Assembly: GCA_011032825.1 (NCBI GenBank)
Contig: JAADJZ010000030.1
Span: forward strand, 310,001-374,000
Origin: Massariosphaeria phaeospora
Lineage: Eukaryota > Ascomycota > Dothideomycetes > Pleosporales
Direction of reading: 5' to 3'
DNA length: 64,000 bases
Numbering within the stretch: the stretch's first letter is position 1; every line of letters begins with the position of its first letter. The notes beneath the pieces were generated by a model. The model did not search any database, was not told where the DNA came from, and saw nothing but the letters and a program-made list of their open reading frames with translations. The position numbers and the translations under genes were made by a program. This document shows, piece by piece, positions 52,599 through 62,882 of the stretch.

Positions 52599-53876
52599 AT
52601 GCCCGGCGACCGTCCCCGATGGATGCTGCACATCCAGGCGCAATTCTGGCGCGTACTGATGGGCATCGGTATGACGCTGCATCGTTTAGCTCGACCTCTG
52701 CCCCCGCGGCCCTCCTTCCACAAAGACGTCGACGCGACCGTTTCACCGCTGAAAGGGAAATTCAAACTCCAATTCTACGTGCCGAAAGGGTACCACCGAC
52801 AGAAGAAGTTGAAGGGCCGGAGATACCCCTGCGTGATCAACTTCCATGGAGGAGGCTTCACACTGGGCACCGCGCAGGACGATGCGCGCTGGGCGGGCGC
52901 GGTCGTCAAGCAGGTCGGAGCCGTCGTCGTCAGTGTTGCCTACCGGCTTGCGCCTGAGCATCCGTTCCCTACAGCGGTCGAAGACGGCGCCGACGCCATC
53001 CTGTATCTGGCGCGGAACGCGAACGAATTGATGCTGGATCCGGACCGCTTTGCGGTGTCGGGCTTCTCGTCTGGCGGCAACATGAGTTTCACCGTCCCCT
53101 TGTGTATGCAGGGCGAACTCCTCGAGAAGAACACGGCCGGGAAAAAAGTTGAAGACGGTCGTGTGGGCAGCGTGCCCGCCGCCGCCGCCAACCTCACCGT
53201 GCCATCCATAAACGTGCAATCGGCATCGGCGAACTCGTCTCCGAATTCCTCGCGCGTCCCTCTGGTGCGCCAGAAGTCGCGCATCGACCGCATCGCCATG
53301 CTCCGGCAAACCGGCACCTCGACGCTATCCCTCGTCTCCTCGTACAAAGCCAACGGCGCCGTGTCGGTGCAAACCCAAGGCGTCGAGGGCGTCGTCAAGA
53401 TCCGCGGCATCGTGTCCTTCTACCCGTCAGTCGACTACACGCAGACGCGCGAACAACGGCGCCAGACGTGCTCGCGAACCGACCAGCAGCTCCCCGCCGT
53501 CTTCACCGAGCTCTTCGACGACTCGTACCTGCAGCCCCCAACGCTCGACCTCGCGCACCCGTGGCTGAGCCCCGGTGTTGCACCCACGGATATGCTGGTT
53601 GCGCTGCCGGACGACATCGTGCTCATCTGCTGCGAGTGGGACATGCTGCTCGCAGAGGGGAAGCGCTTCCGCGACCGCCTCGCCAAAGACCTGGGCAAGA
53701 GAGTGCAGTATCACTGCGTGCCGGGCGTGCCGCACGGGTGGGACAAGGCGCCGAATCCGCTGCGGGAGACGCCGGGCGCGCAGGAGCAGTACGCGGTTGC
53801 GTGCAACGAACTGAAGCGCATGTTTGATCTGGACCAGGATATGGATCATGAGGACGAGAGCTCGGATGAGGTGTAG
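52599..53876 (+). CDS. Alpha/beta hydrolase, hormone-sensitive lipase family
   Basis: A single exon encodes 425 aa from ATG 52599 (the longer frame begins at TTG). Signature elements are FHGGGF (oxyanion hole), the nucleophile elbow GFSSGG, YRLAPEHPFP near the N-terminal part of the fold, and GVPHGWD carrying the catalytic His; the acid residue is probably in CEWDMLLAEG. A Ser/Asn-rich insert of about 90 residues separates the elbow from the second half of the fold. An N-terminal hydrophobic patch (FWRVLMGIGMTL) might associate with membrane. Fungal relatives hydrolyse short-chain esters or acetylated sterols; the substrate here is unknown. Confidence 0.87.
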   Translation: MPGDRPRWMLHIQAQFWRVLMGIGMTLHRLARPLPPRPSFHKDVDATVSPLKGKFKLQFYVPKGYHRQKKLKGRRYPCVINFHGGGFTLGTAQDDARWAGAVVKQVGAVVVSVAYRLAPEHPFPTAVEDGADAILYLARNANELMLDPDRFAVSGFSSGGNMSFTVPLCMQGELLEKNTAGKKVEDGRVGSVPAAAANLTVPSINVQSASANSSPNSSRVPLVRQKSRIDRIAMLRQTGTSTLSLVSSYKANGAVSVQTQGVEGVVKIRGIVSFYPSVDYTQTREQRRQTCSRTDQQLPAVFTELFDDSYLQPPTLDLAHPWLSPGVAPTDMLVALPDDIVLICCEWDMLLAEGKRFRDRLAKDLGKRVQYHCVPGVPHGWDKAPNPLRETPGAQEQYAVACNELKRMFDLDQDMDHEDESSDEV

Positions 53877-54607
53877 TAGTGGTACACAGATAGGAGATGG
53901 AAGTACACAGTGGCGTGGCAGCGCGGCGCGGCGCGGTGTGGCGCACACTGTGTGTGTGAGGCGTGTTTATATCTCACAGGTTACACCGGTCATCGAACTC
54001 GGCATTGGGCAGCGGGCGTTTTGCTTCAAGTTGTTAAAATTTGGGTGCGGCGTTTTCTGCAGGCGTGAATCAGTCAGGGGAGAGAGCAGTCATGGATATG
54101 GCTGGTTTCGCGCTGATTGGTATATTCGCTAGAATACACATATTTCAAGTTTAGCTGTGTTACTGTTGAATAAGTTGTTTTCGAGTAATCTATCCCACTA
54201 GTCTGCGCATCCATAGCAAAAATATGGATGGTCAGGAGTGTCGCGATCCTCTCCTCCCATCCTGCTAATGAAAGGCTATCGCTACCGCGAATGGTATGTC
54301 TGACACGTTGTTAGTGAGACGTGACTGCTTCTCTCACTATTGAGATGTTGCTGAGGCATGTTCGTGGCTTTGGCAAGAGGAAGTTGGATAGCACATTGAT
54401 CATCACTTGCAGTAGAGCGCACCCTCGCAGGGAAACCGTTTCTTGCAGAAAGGATTCTGTTGAGTTACATTGTCCGACCCCTCTTAGAAAGCCGAGCTCA
54501 ACATGGAGACCAGGCCGCAGCCGTTCCCCGCGTAATTTTGATTCATGTCATGAAAGCATAAGCCATGCCACATTCCACCACACCCAGAGAGATCCGTATG
54601 CACACGT
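53877..54607. other. Intergenic between convergent genes
   Basis: This holds the 3' regions of the esterase (+) and RPS14 (-). GCGCGGC and GTGTGTG runs occur at about 53915-53960. No gene is seen. Confidence 0.55.
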
Positions 54608-55171
54608 TCAGAGACGGCGACCACGACGACCGCCCTTCCTTCTCGTCGAGTCGGAGGGAGTGGGTGTGACGTCCTCGATGCGTCCGATGCGCATGCCGGC
54701 ACGGGCGAGAGCGCGGAGAGCGGACTGGGCACCGGGGCCGGGGGTCTTGGTGCCGTTTCCACCAGTGGCGCGGATCTTGACGTGCAGAGCGGAGATGCCG
54801 AGTTCCTTGCAGCGGACAGCTATGTTCTCGTTAGAGGTTTTCGGGGGTTTGGTGGGGTAAAGTTTGTTACGCACCGACGTCCTGGGCAGCCAACATGGCA
54901 GCGTACGGCGACGACTCGTCACGATCGGCCTTGACCTTCATGCCGCCGGTGACACGGGCAATGGTTTCGCGGCCCGACAGATCGGTGATGTGGACGAAGG
55001 TGTCGTTGAAAGACGCAAAGATACGGGCAACGCCGAAGACGAGCTCGCCCTCGCGGACCTGGGGGCCCAGCTGCGGAGCGTTAGCACATATCAACCGCCG
55101 CGCAGATTGTTGATTTTACTGACCTGGATGTTCTCCTGCGCGCTACGCTCGACCTTCTTCTTGGGAGGCAT
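54608..55171 (-). CDS. RPS14: 40S ribosomal protein S14 (uS11)
   Basis: Three exons, 55124-55171, 54875-55070 and 54608-54819, encode 151 aa, identical in length to other eukaryotic S14 proteins. Introns are 53 and 55 nt. Spliced sequence runs [20 protein letters not shown], then [36 protein letters not shown] and the basic end KGGRRGRRL. uS11 sits on the platform of the small subunit near the mRNA exit and is needed for late pre-40S processing. It is divergent from prephenate dehydrogenase across 240 bp. Confidence 0.96.
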
Positions 55172-55411
55172 GTTGGCGGAGTGTGAATCTTGTTGACGGT
55201 TCGTGCGTGGTGCTGGTCGATCGAGAGGTGCCGAACTTTGCGGGCGACAATTTGGTCGTGTCGCTTGTGGGCGGCGCGCTGGTTGTTCCGGCCCTAGCGG
55301 CTTCTCGCTCCGACATTTCTAGCGCGCCGCCGAAACTTTTCCTCGCTCTTCCACACTGCACTGCCATGGCATGAACGCCTCGACTTCTTCCCGTACCTGC
55401 ACCCGCCCAGC

Positions 55412-57205
55412 ATGGAAGGAGAAAAGAGTATCGGCATCATTGGGATGGGTGACATGGGGAAGATGTATGCGCGGAGGTTGAGCGACGCTGGATGGCAGTA
55501 GGTTTTCTCTGCTCGTGTGCCAGTCGCTGCTCCCACCTCCGGGCTTTGCTACTAGTAAGTCGCTTTATTTCTCGTTGAACTTCCTCAATGTCTGTTATGA
55601 TGACCGTGAGTGCATTTGGCTCGAGTATGGCTCACTCCCACCCTGTTGCCGTCTTGGTCGCAGGATCTGGGGGTGCTGCTGTCCATGATGTGAATTCTCG
55701 CTACCTTTTTTTATTACACCTCTGATATCGTCTTTATCTGCTCTTTTACTTTCTGCAAGTATTGGATAGAACAAAGCTGACCCGATTGCCTCATAGATCT
55801 TTCTACCACTGCTCAACGCCCAGGAGCTGACCGTCCTCACCCACAGAGTTAATGCCTGCGATCTGCCACAGAGATATGATGCGCTAGTCGAGGAATTCGG
55901 GTCACGAGTAGGATAGCGCCTATGTATATGATTAAATCAATGAATAATGCTGAGTATCTGCCAGCCCAAGGTTAAAATCATGCGCAACGGTCACCTGGTC
56001 TCCCGAGGCAGCGACTATATCATTTACAGTGTCGAGGCTAAAAACATCGATGCTGTAGTGGCAGCTTTCGGACCTTGTAGGCCATTCTTCACATGGTGGC
56101 CGTGTCCTCTGCTAATATGATGTCGACCCCAGCCACGAAATTAGGTGCAATCGTAGGTGGGCAGACGTCTTGCAAAGCGCCTGAAATAGAGGCCTTCGAT
56201 AAACATCTCCCTAGTGACGTTAGCATCGTCTCATGTCATTCCCTCCACGGTCCTGGTGTTGATCCGAAAGGGCAACCTCTCGTCCTGATCAAGCACCGAG
56301 CATCCGATGCAGCATTCACCTTTGTTGAAGACGTCCTATCCTGCCTAGGCTCCAAGCACGTCTATCTCACTCGCGAACAGCACGATCGTATCACAGCCGA
56401 CACGCAAGCCGTCACGCACGCCGCCTTCCTTAGCATGGGCGCCGCTTGGTGCGCTAACAAGCAGTTCCCCTGGGAATCGCCCCGATATATCGGCGGCATT
56501 GAGAATGTCAAGATGAACGTCACGCTGCGCATCTACTCGAATAAATGGCACGTGTACGCCGGTCTGGCCATCATGAACCCGGACGCCCAGAAGCAGATCC
56601 AGCAATATGCCGAGTCGGTGACCGAGCTCTTCAAGCTAATGCTTGGAGGACAGCGAGACGAGCTGAGTGCTAGGGTTCATGCAGCGGGTGAAGCCGTATT
56701 TGGTGGTAGCCGCGATCGAGAAGATCTGCTCTTGAAGGATGAGGTGCTAGATCAGTTTTCGCTTGGAGAGCTCCCGGAAAAGAGACTGAAGAACAATCAT
56801 CTGAGTTTACTGGCTATGGTTGACTGCTGGTGGAAGCTGGGCATCGTGCCGTACGACCATATGATCTGCTCCACACCCGTACGTTCTTTCCCTATCCTCG
56901 CATCCTAACTCCCTAACCTCCCCCAGCTCTTCCGCATGTGGCTCGGCATCACCCAATACCTCTTCCGCAACCCGTCCCTCCTCGCCGAATGCATCGACAC
57001 TGCCATCGACGACAACACGTTCCGCGCCGACGACCTCGAGTTCACCTTTGCAGCCCGCGACTGGAGCTCGCGCGTCAGCTTGGGCCATTTCGAGGGCTAC
57101 CGCGAGAAGTTCGAACGTATCCAGAGCTACTTTGAACCGCGGTTTCCCGAGGCCACGCGCGTGGGCAACGAGATGATCCGCACGATCTTGGAGAAGACGA
57201 CTTAG
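55412..57205 (+). CDS. TYR1: Prephenate dehydrogenase (NADP+)
   Basis: Five exons, 55412-55497, 55847-55907, 55965-56076, 56133-56878 and 56927-57205, encode 427 aa. The N-terminal nucleotide-binding loop is IGIIGMGDMGKMYARRL. Further family marks are NGHLVSRGSDYIIYSVEA, GAIVGGQTSCKAPEIEAF and IVSCHSLHGPGVDPKGQPL. The enzyme converts prephenate to 4-hydroxyphenylpyruvate in tyrosine synthesis. Intron 1 is 349 nt, several times longer than its neighbours. A naive read meets a stop right after exon 1, but the donor GTAGGT and the GCTGAC ... CCACAG acceptor restore the frame (AGWQ|VNACD). The gene is intact. Confidence 0.92.
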
Positions 57206-58113
57206 TAAAGAGTAGCGGTCAAGTACTCTACGTGAATGGAGAGCGGTGTGGGAAGGTGGCGCTGTGTTGGCTAGTTGCGAAGGATTTATATGGGATAATC
57301 TAAAGCTAAGGACACGGTATGCGTCAGTTCTTGTGTGTAGGTATCCGATGATTGATATCGTCGCATTTAAGGGTTTGGTAAATTATCAATGCCATAACTC
57401 GCGAGGGGAGTCACAGAAATTTCTTGTACTATGCTATACCCAACACCCTATAACTAATTCTCCTACCCCCTCCCTCCCAGCTACCTACACTCAGCCACAC
57501 TAAAATGCGCACGTACGTTTATTAATGGGTATGTACTCCGTAACCCAACTCAACGCATTCACGCATTATAACTTGGTAGTTTACGTGGTAGACGGTAGCG
57601 TAGCCTCCTTTTCTCGCGCGAGTAGGATGGGCTACTCGGCATTTAACGTCGTGGTGAGACAACCGTAAACCAGCGATTCAGCCCCCGGGCAAGGCGAAAT
57701 TAATTGTAGGCAGGTACGATCTGTCCGTGCCCTGCGCTTGTTGTTGGGTTTCCCGCGCGTGGTTCGTGAGGGAGAGGCTCGGCGGATGGTACCCTTGAGG
57801 ATGCGATTGGTAGGTTCGGTTCGCGGGTGTTAGGTTAGGTTCGGTGCGAGGACGGGGACGGAGACACGTCGGTGTGTATGTTGGTGGGATGTGTGTGGCG
57901 GTGAATGAATGAATGCGTGAGTGGATAGGTGAGGGAGAGAGTTAGTGAGGGAGAGAGTAAGGGAGTGAGTACGTGCATATATAAGGGACTGTTGTCTTGC
58001 TCTGTCGGAGGTATCTATCTGCATCCCTCTACGCTGATTCCGACAACCAGTCCTCACTCATCAACAATCCAACACTTCCAATCCAAATCCAAATCAACAT
58101 CAACATCAACATC
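57206..58113. other. Intergenic upstream of the secreted-protein gene
   Basis: This 908-bp stretch separates TYR1 from the secreted-protein gene. It has GAATGAATG and GAGGGAGAGAG runs at about 57901-57965. A TATA box (57977-57985) precedes the secreted-protein leader. Confidence 0.55.
57977..57985 (+). promoter_or_regulatory. TATA box of the secreted-protein gene
   Basis: ATATATAAG lies about 130 bp upstream of ATG 58114. The leader in between contains repeated ATCAACATC words just before the start codon. Confidence 0.5.
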
Positions 58114-58544
58114 ATGTTCGCCCCTTCCGCCCTCGTGCTCGCCTTCCTCTCCGCCGTCTCTCTCTCCCAGGCCGCCGTTCTTGTAAGCTACGCCCTTCCA
58201 CCTCCTACACACACACTAACCCGTCTTCCCAGACCGTCGAATCTACCCCCGGCAACGTCGGCAAACAGTGCATCCTAGTCAACGGCAACGTAGCGTGCCC
58301 CTTCCAGCCCCTCTCCGGCGTCTACGGCGCCACAGACATCCGGGCCGGCATCATATACGACGGATCGCAGTGGAAATCATACGACCATCTCTGGGTCAAC
58401 ATCCCAGAGCAGGATACGATCCAGTTGAATACCGAGCTGTGTTTGTGGGGGTCTTCGAGTAAGTGGCTTGACTCTTTTTTTTCTGGTTTGGTTTGGTGAC
58501 TGTTCGGGATGGATACCACAGACGGCGGTTGTTGGGTTGATTGA
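58114..58544 (+). CDS. Small secreted protein, four cysteines (effector-like)
   Basis: Three exons, 58114-58182, 58233-58458 and 58522-58544, encode 105 aa. The N-terminus MFAPSALVLAFLSAVSLSQAAV is a clear signal peptide with likely cleavage after SQA. The mature part of about 85 residues has four cysteines (KQCILV, VACPF, ELCLWG, GGCWVD), enough for two disulfides. It is Trp/Tyr-containing and acidic. The last exon adds NGGCWVD and supplies the fourth Cys; its acceptor (ACCACAG) and frame fit well. No family is recognised. Such proteins in plant-associated ascomycetes are often effector candidates or cell-surface proteins. It lies about 370 bp from the start of the transposon block. Confidence 0.75.
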
Positions 58545-58915
58545 TTTGCGAAAGAATGCGGGCTGACTTGTGTGATTTAGGCGGGCTGATTGGCTGCGCG
58601 GAGAGGACCAATGGTGATGTGGTGAGGGATGTGCCTAATTGAGTGATTGTATTGCATTGCATTGCCTGCAGGAGACAAGACATGTCGAGAAAGCGAATAC
58701 TTGGGATATAGATGAGCGAAGAAGAGTGTGTAGATCGGCGGTATTTGTGTCTAGTAGTAGTGTTTATATATAGACTGTGCTCAATACAGCGTACAAGTTG
58801 AATTGCATTGCATTGAGTTTTGAAATGAATCTGAGAAGAAGAATGTAAAAGAACCCAGCTTGAAGTGGAAACTTTAAACTTATTAACTACTGTTATAAAG
58901 TAGGAGTGAAAGTAG
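58545..58915. other. Short spacer between secreted-protein gene and repeat block
   Basis: This is the 3' UTR and spacer. GCATTGCATTGC units occur at about 58652-58670 and 58803-58818. No gene is seen. Confidence 0.5.
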
Positions 58916-59282
58916 TAACGTACCCCACGGGCGAGTCGCTCACACGGGCGAGTCGCTCACCTGCGCCAAGCCCCCTACCAACACCTACTCTCTTCTCTCT
59001 ACAACGCGATGGCTCAACTACATAACGCGCCACTAGCTTCAAGAGAGAGGCAAATACAGCTTGCGATTTAGGCTATCAAATGCGACGCGACACTCTTACA
59101 GCGACGCGCTGCATCGATCTACAACGTTCCGCAGAAGACACTAAGCAATCGGCTTGCTAGAATACTCCCACAACGCGATTGCACACTCAACTCAATGATG
59201 CTCCGTCTAGCAGAAGAGAAGGTGATTAGAGACCTTGCGATTGAACTTGACACGCGAGGCTTTTCACTCAGGCTTGCTATTG

Positions 59283-59310
59283 GTGCAGTCCGAAATACCG
59301 CATACACCCC
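59283..59310 (+). repeat. Left terminal inverted repeat of the TIR transposon
   Basis: This 28-bp sequence beginning GTGCAGTCCGAAATA is the reverse complement of 62855-62882 with one mismatch. Confidence 0.85.
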
Positions 59311-59533
59311 GTAAAAGGGTTAGGCCGATCGGCAGATTCTCGGGCTATAGGGGCGGCATCTTGCAACACCCAAATTAGTACTATACAGAATGTTTTGCCT
59401 ATATCAGCGCTATACAAACCATATTTAGCTCCTATCGTTATTGTTTTCTGCTCAAACGTGAGGCTCAGATTTGGTGTTGAGTTTGCTAGCAGCTACGCAG
59501 CAAATCTAGGCGCTACATTTTCTCCGCCCGCTC

Positions 59534-60979
59534 ATGCGTCATACGAACTCAATGTCTGCCAGTATAAGCAAACGCCCGCGTAAAACGCCCACGCCGTTCG
59601 AACAGGGCATAAATCCGCCAAATACGAAGAGGGCGAAGGTTGCTAATAGGCAGGGCAAGCAACCCACCCAGGATCCGACCGAGTCGCCGGCGCCGGCGCA
59701 GCGCAGACCGTTGGGCGAGATTTCTGGCAACACTCGAAGCCAGCCATCCGCTGCCGCCAAATCTGGCCTGTTTATACCCGAATACGATGACGACGAGCCG
59801 CTGAGCGAGCCGCCGAGCGATCCGGCGCCTGAGTTTGAGTTAGCAGAGGATATAGAGGAGGGCGCCGAATATGAGGTTGCAGAGATTGCAGGCGCCACAG
59901 AGACTGCCTCTCAAGTGCTACTATCTCAAGCAGGGCTTACTCAGGCGTTCGAGCCGGGGGACCACTCATCGGTGTCACCGTATGAAGGCTCTGTTGACGT
60001 CAACGTAGACGTACGATGGAGAGCCTTATTCGGCGACCTAGATAAAAACAGTATACCTGAAGCCAACGATAGCGAGCTCAACCGGCCACTCCTGTGGGTG
60101 AGCTGCGCCAGGCTGTGGCGATGGGCAAATCGGGTAGTAGAGGATCTCGCACCTCGCCGAGTGAGCATTCGAAGCATATGCGCCACCGTATACCCAGCGA
60201 GGCAGAACAAGCGAGATAGGGCTGTAAAGGTAATCCGGAGAGATGATACAACAAGCTTTGAGCGCGTCAAAGTGTTAGCGGAGGAGATTTTCAAGGCAAC
60301 TGGCTACAAGACTCACATTGACTTCGACCTAGTTTTGACGGAGGATACACCACCTGGAGGTGCCTCTCAGCGAACTCAGCCTCGCGTAGGTGCGGCAGTT
60401 CGAATTCGCCCACAAATCGCCACCCAGATACAAGAGGAGGGCCTTGATCAAGCGATACAGGCAGAGGTTGCAGGTGACAGTCCTGTTGTAGGCATTAGAG
60501 ATCGTTGGCAGTGTCAAAACGCTAGCTGCTGGAACAGAGGTTACGTTTGCTGGGTGCCTCAAAGCGACGTCGAGAGATTTGAGAACCACTACCCGGCTAA
60601 TGGCCATATCATCGCGATGTGGGCACGAGAGTGTCAAAACGGCCAATCTACGACGCAGGCGCCGTCGGATATCATAAGATTAGCGCTCCTCAAGTACAAA
60701 GACGATCGGGCCTCCGAAAACAGGCGAAATCGTACAAGCTCTCGATCGATGAGGACTGGTAGCGTTGCCGGCAGTAATAACAGCAGTGGCGAGAGAGGTA
60801 GCGAGAGAGAGAGCCTCGAGGCTCTGCAGCGAAAAGTTTTGGAGGCACAGCTACGAGATTTAGCAGCTAAATTCGCCAGTCAGTTTCTCTACGCACCGGC
60901 GCCACAGGTTTTTCCGGCGCCGCAGCCACCCGTCAATCCAAACGTGCCAGTTCGAGATCGTATACTATCAAGTAGCTAG
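59534..60979 (+). CDS. Intact ORF of unknown function inside the TIR transposon
   Basis: A single uninterrupted frame of 481 codons starts at ATG 59534, about 220 bp inside the left TIR. The N-terminal 140 residues are disordered: a basic patch (KRPRKTPTPFEQG, NTKRAKVANRQ), then a long acidic stretch (YDDDEPLSEPPSD, AEDIEEGAEYEVAE). The middle looks folded (PLLWVSCARLWRWANRVVED). A Cys/His cluster (WQCQNASCWNRGYVCW, then HYPANGH) suggests zinc binding. The end has a probable coiled coil (SLEALQRKVLEAQLRDLAAKF). I do not recognise the family. It is not a DDE transposase. It escaped the stop-creating mutations seen in the flanking Fot1 relic, so it may be a younger accessory gene of the element. 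Confidence 0.6.
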   Translation: MRHTNSMSASISKRPRKTPTPFEQGINPPNTKRAKVANRQGKQPTQDPTESPAPAQRRPLGEISGNTRSQPSAAAKSGLFIPEYDDDEPLSEPPSDPAPEFELAEDIEEGAEYEVAEIAGATETASQVLLSQAGLTQAFEPGDHSSVSPYEGSVDVNVDVRWRALFGDLDKNSIPEANDSELNRPLLWVSCARLWRWANRVVEDLAPRRVSIRSICATVYPARQNKRDRAVKVIRRDDTTSFERVKVLAEEIFKATGYKTHIDFDLVLTEDTPPGGASQRTQPRVGAAVRIRPQIATQIQEEGLDQAIQAEVAGDSPVVGIRDRWQCQNASCWNRGYVCWVPQSDVERFENHYPANGHIIAMWARECQNGQSTTQAPSDIIRLALLKYKDDRASENRRNRTSSRSMRTGSVAGSNNSSGERGSERESLEALQRKVLEAQLRDLAAKFASQFLYAPAPQVFPAPQPPVNPNVPVRDRILSSS

Positions 60980-61870
60980 CCGCCGATCGCCTACGGCGTA
61001 TCACAAGAGATTCAGATACACACAGAGCACTTTTTAGAGTAGTAGAAGCTCTGCGATCCCAGCGCCTTTGGGCTAGTTAGATGGATTAGAAAAGAGGTAT
61101 TTACTAAAGGCTAGTACAACGTTAACCAGATAATAGATAGCAGCCCCGAAACAGGCCTAACGTACGAGATTTAGACGAACTACTTCTGCAAAAAGCCAGC
61201 CTATCTCTCTCTGCTCCGGGACGCAGCTTCAAGATAGCGCCATCAATACACCGGACTCACGGCAGCTGATCAAGAGATAGTTAGAAAGTGTAACGATAAG
61301 ATGATACGCAAAAGAGAGAGGCAGCGAGCGAGAGATAAGGCGACAGCGAGCGGGCAACAAACAGAGCAAACGAGAGAGAGAGAAAGTAGCTAGGCGCCAA
61401 GTAACGGCGGAGCAGGCTCCTTTGCACCTAGGACTGCGTTTGGCAGCAGCGCCGTATTACGGCGCGATTTCTAGCCTCTAGCAGGCACTCGCAGATGGCC
61501 TACGGCGGAGGAGTGCAGAGTAGGCTATCAAAAACACGTCGCTGCAAAAGTTGGGCAAGTGACCTCTAGTACCCACAAAACAACGCAACTACATCGTATT
61601 TTTATTTAACAATTAACGAGCTAACTATTTGTATAGGTCTGAGTCGCGCCTGTATTTTTTTATAATTAAATTATCGCGTTGTGGTGTTGTCGCGTTGCTG
61701 TGGCGGTAGAAGCGATATTTCAACTGTAACAAGCACTAACGCCTCTCTCTATGCCTCTCTATCAAACACGTACTAGCAATGCCTAAACAAGGTCTCTGCT
61801 AACTTATAGCAACAGCGCCCTACAGCGTAATCTAGGTAATAGCCGTAATTATCTAAAACAGTAGCGTCTT
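60980..61870. other. Decayed coding-like DNA inside the TIR transposon
   Basis: Broken plus-strand frames follow the 481-codon ORF (for example a run near 61525-61600 reading KHVAAKVGQVTSSTHKTTQL), with many in-frame stops. The AT content rises after about 61590. This may be the remains of a second ORF or the 3' part of the first. Confidence 0.4.
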
Positions 61871-62679
61871 TGTTGTTTGGCGACGGATAAACGGCACCAC
61901 GGTTTGGGTATACGGCACCACAGTTCTCAAAGTACGCGTGCCGCCTACGGATTTCTCGTACTGCCGAGGATTAGCCGCAACATCAAAACTTCGGACGACA
62001 GGCACCCGCAGAGGCACCCGCGGAGGCACCTGCGCACCTGCAGCGACGGCGCGATAGAAAAAGGCTGCGAAAGTTTGTATAGCCGTCGCATATAAATCTC
62101 ACAGCTTTGTTCAATGCGCAGGTATTTTGAGTCGCTGTGGAGGTGGTGCAGCGGGTGCGGGCACCTCTGCGGGCTGCGGGTGCGCGCCCGGCCACCGAGC
62201 GCCGCCGCTGGGTGCCTCTGCGGGTGCCTCTGCGGCGACGCACCTGCGCGACCCCACGCAGCACCCACGCGTCGGAAAAGGGCTGCGCGAGCTTGTATAG
62301 CCGTCGCATACAAATTTCACAGCTTTGTTCAATACGCAGGTATTTTGAGTCGCTGTAGAGGTCGCGCAGCAGGTGCAGCGACTCGCCTCTGCCGTCCGAA
62401 GTTTTGAAGTTCATCGGCTAAACCTCGGGCCGTACTGAGATATACCGCCCGAGGAGGGCTGCACGCGTACTTTGAGAACTGTGGTGCCGTATACCCAAAC
62501 CGTGGTGCCGTTTATCCGTCGCCTGTTGTTTTTACGCAGAGACGCCCAACGCCTAGCTCTCGAGCAATCTCGCTGTTGTTATGGCCAGCTTCAAGGCGCT
62601 ATAAAACGCGCTGAAGCAACTTATGCTCTAACCTATAGCTAGTTGGCACAGGCAAACGATTTGAGGCCCCCGCGGGCAT
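61853..62679 (-). pseudogene. Tc1-like transposase N-terminus, interrupted
   Basis: From ATG 62679 on the minus strand the frame reads MPAGASNRLPVPTSYRLEHK, then has one stop, then RLEAGHNNSEIARELGVGRL, a helix-turn-helix of the type that opens Tc1-family transposases. The frame is cut by the 645-bp insertion at 61879-62523. It resumes for a few codons beyond it, ending at TAG 61853-61855. The rest of the transposase is not recognisable. Confidence 0.6.
61879..62523. mobile_element. MITE-like element, 63-bp perfect TIRs, 8-bp target duplication
   Basis: The 645-bp element is bounded by perfect 63-bp inverted repeats (61879-61941 and 62461-62523) whose outer bases are GGCGACGGATAAACGG. Both sides carry the same 8-bp sequence TGTTGTTT (61871-61878 and 62524-62531). 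There is no coding capacity. A second inverted pair lies inside (AAACTTCGGACG near 61985 and its complement near 62395). A stretch of about 76 bp containing TATAGCCGTCGCATA and AGCTTTGTTCAAT occurs twice in the same direction (about 62072-62147 and 62291-62366). The 8-bp duplication fits hAT-type mobilisation, which is an inference. Confidence 0.88.
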
Positions 62680-62854
62680 CTCATAAAGCAAACACTAACG
62701 ATAGTAGGTGGATTGTAGATAAAAAGTCAATGAGATCATCATGCGCCTGCAAAACTAGGCGGGCGAAAATGCCTCGCCGGAAGCACCGGATCCGAACCCC
62801 TATCGGGTATAGTCACTCCTTTTGACCTTTTACTTCGCGCTCCTTACTACTTTT

Positions 62855-62882
62855 GGAGTGTATGCGGTATTTCGGACTGCAC
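62855..62882 (-). repeat. Right terminal inverted repeat of the TIR transposon
   Basis: Inverted partner of 59283-59310, with one mismatch. It is followed by AATAG, which restores the TA insertion site next to the resumed Fot1 transposase frame. Confidence 0.85.

Noticed and set aside
55412..55500. Apparent premature stop in prephenate dehydrogenase after 29 codons
   Set aside because: The TAG overlaps a splice donor (GTAGGT); splicing to 55847 restores the conserved sequence, so it is not a pseudogene.
62785..62815. GGTTCGGATCC-like tRNA B-box on the minus strand
   Set aside because: It lies inside the transposon near its right end, and I could not form acceptor or anticodon arms around it.
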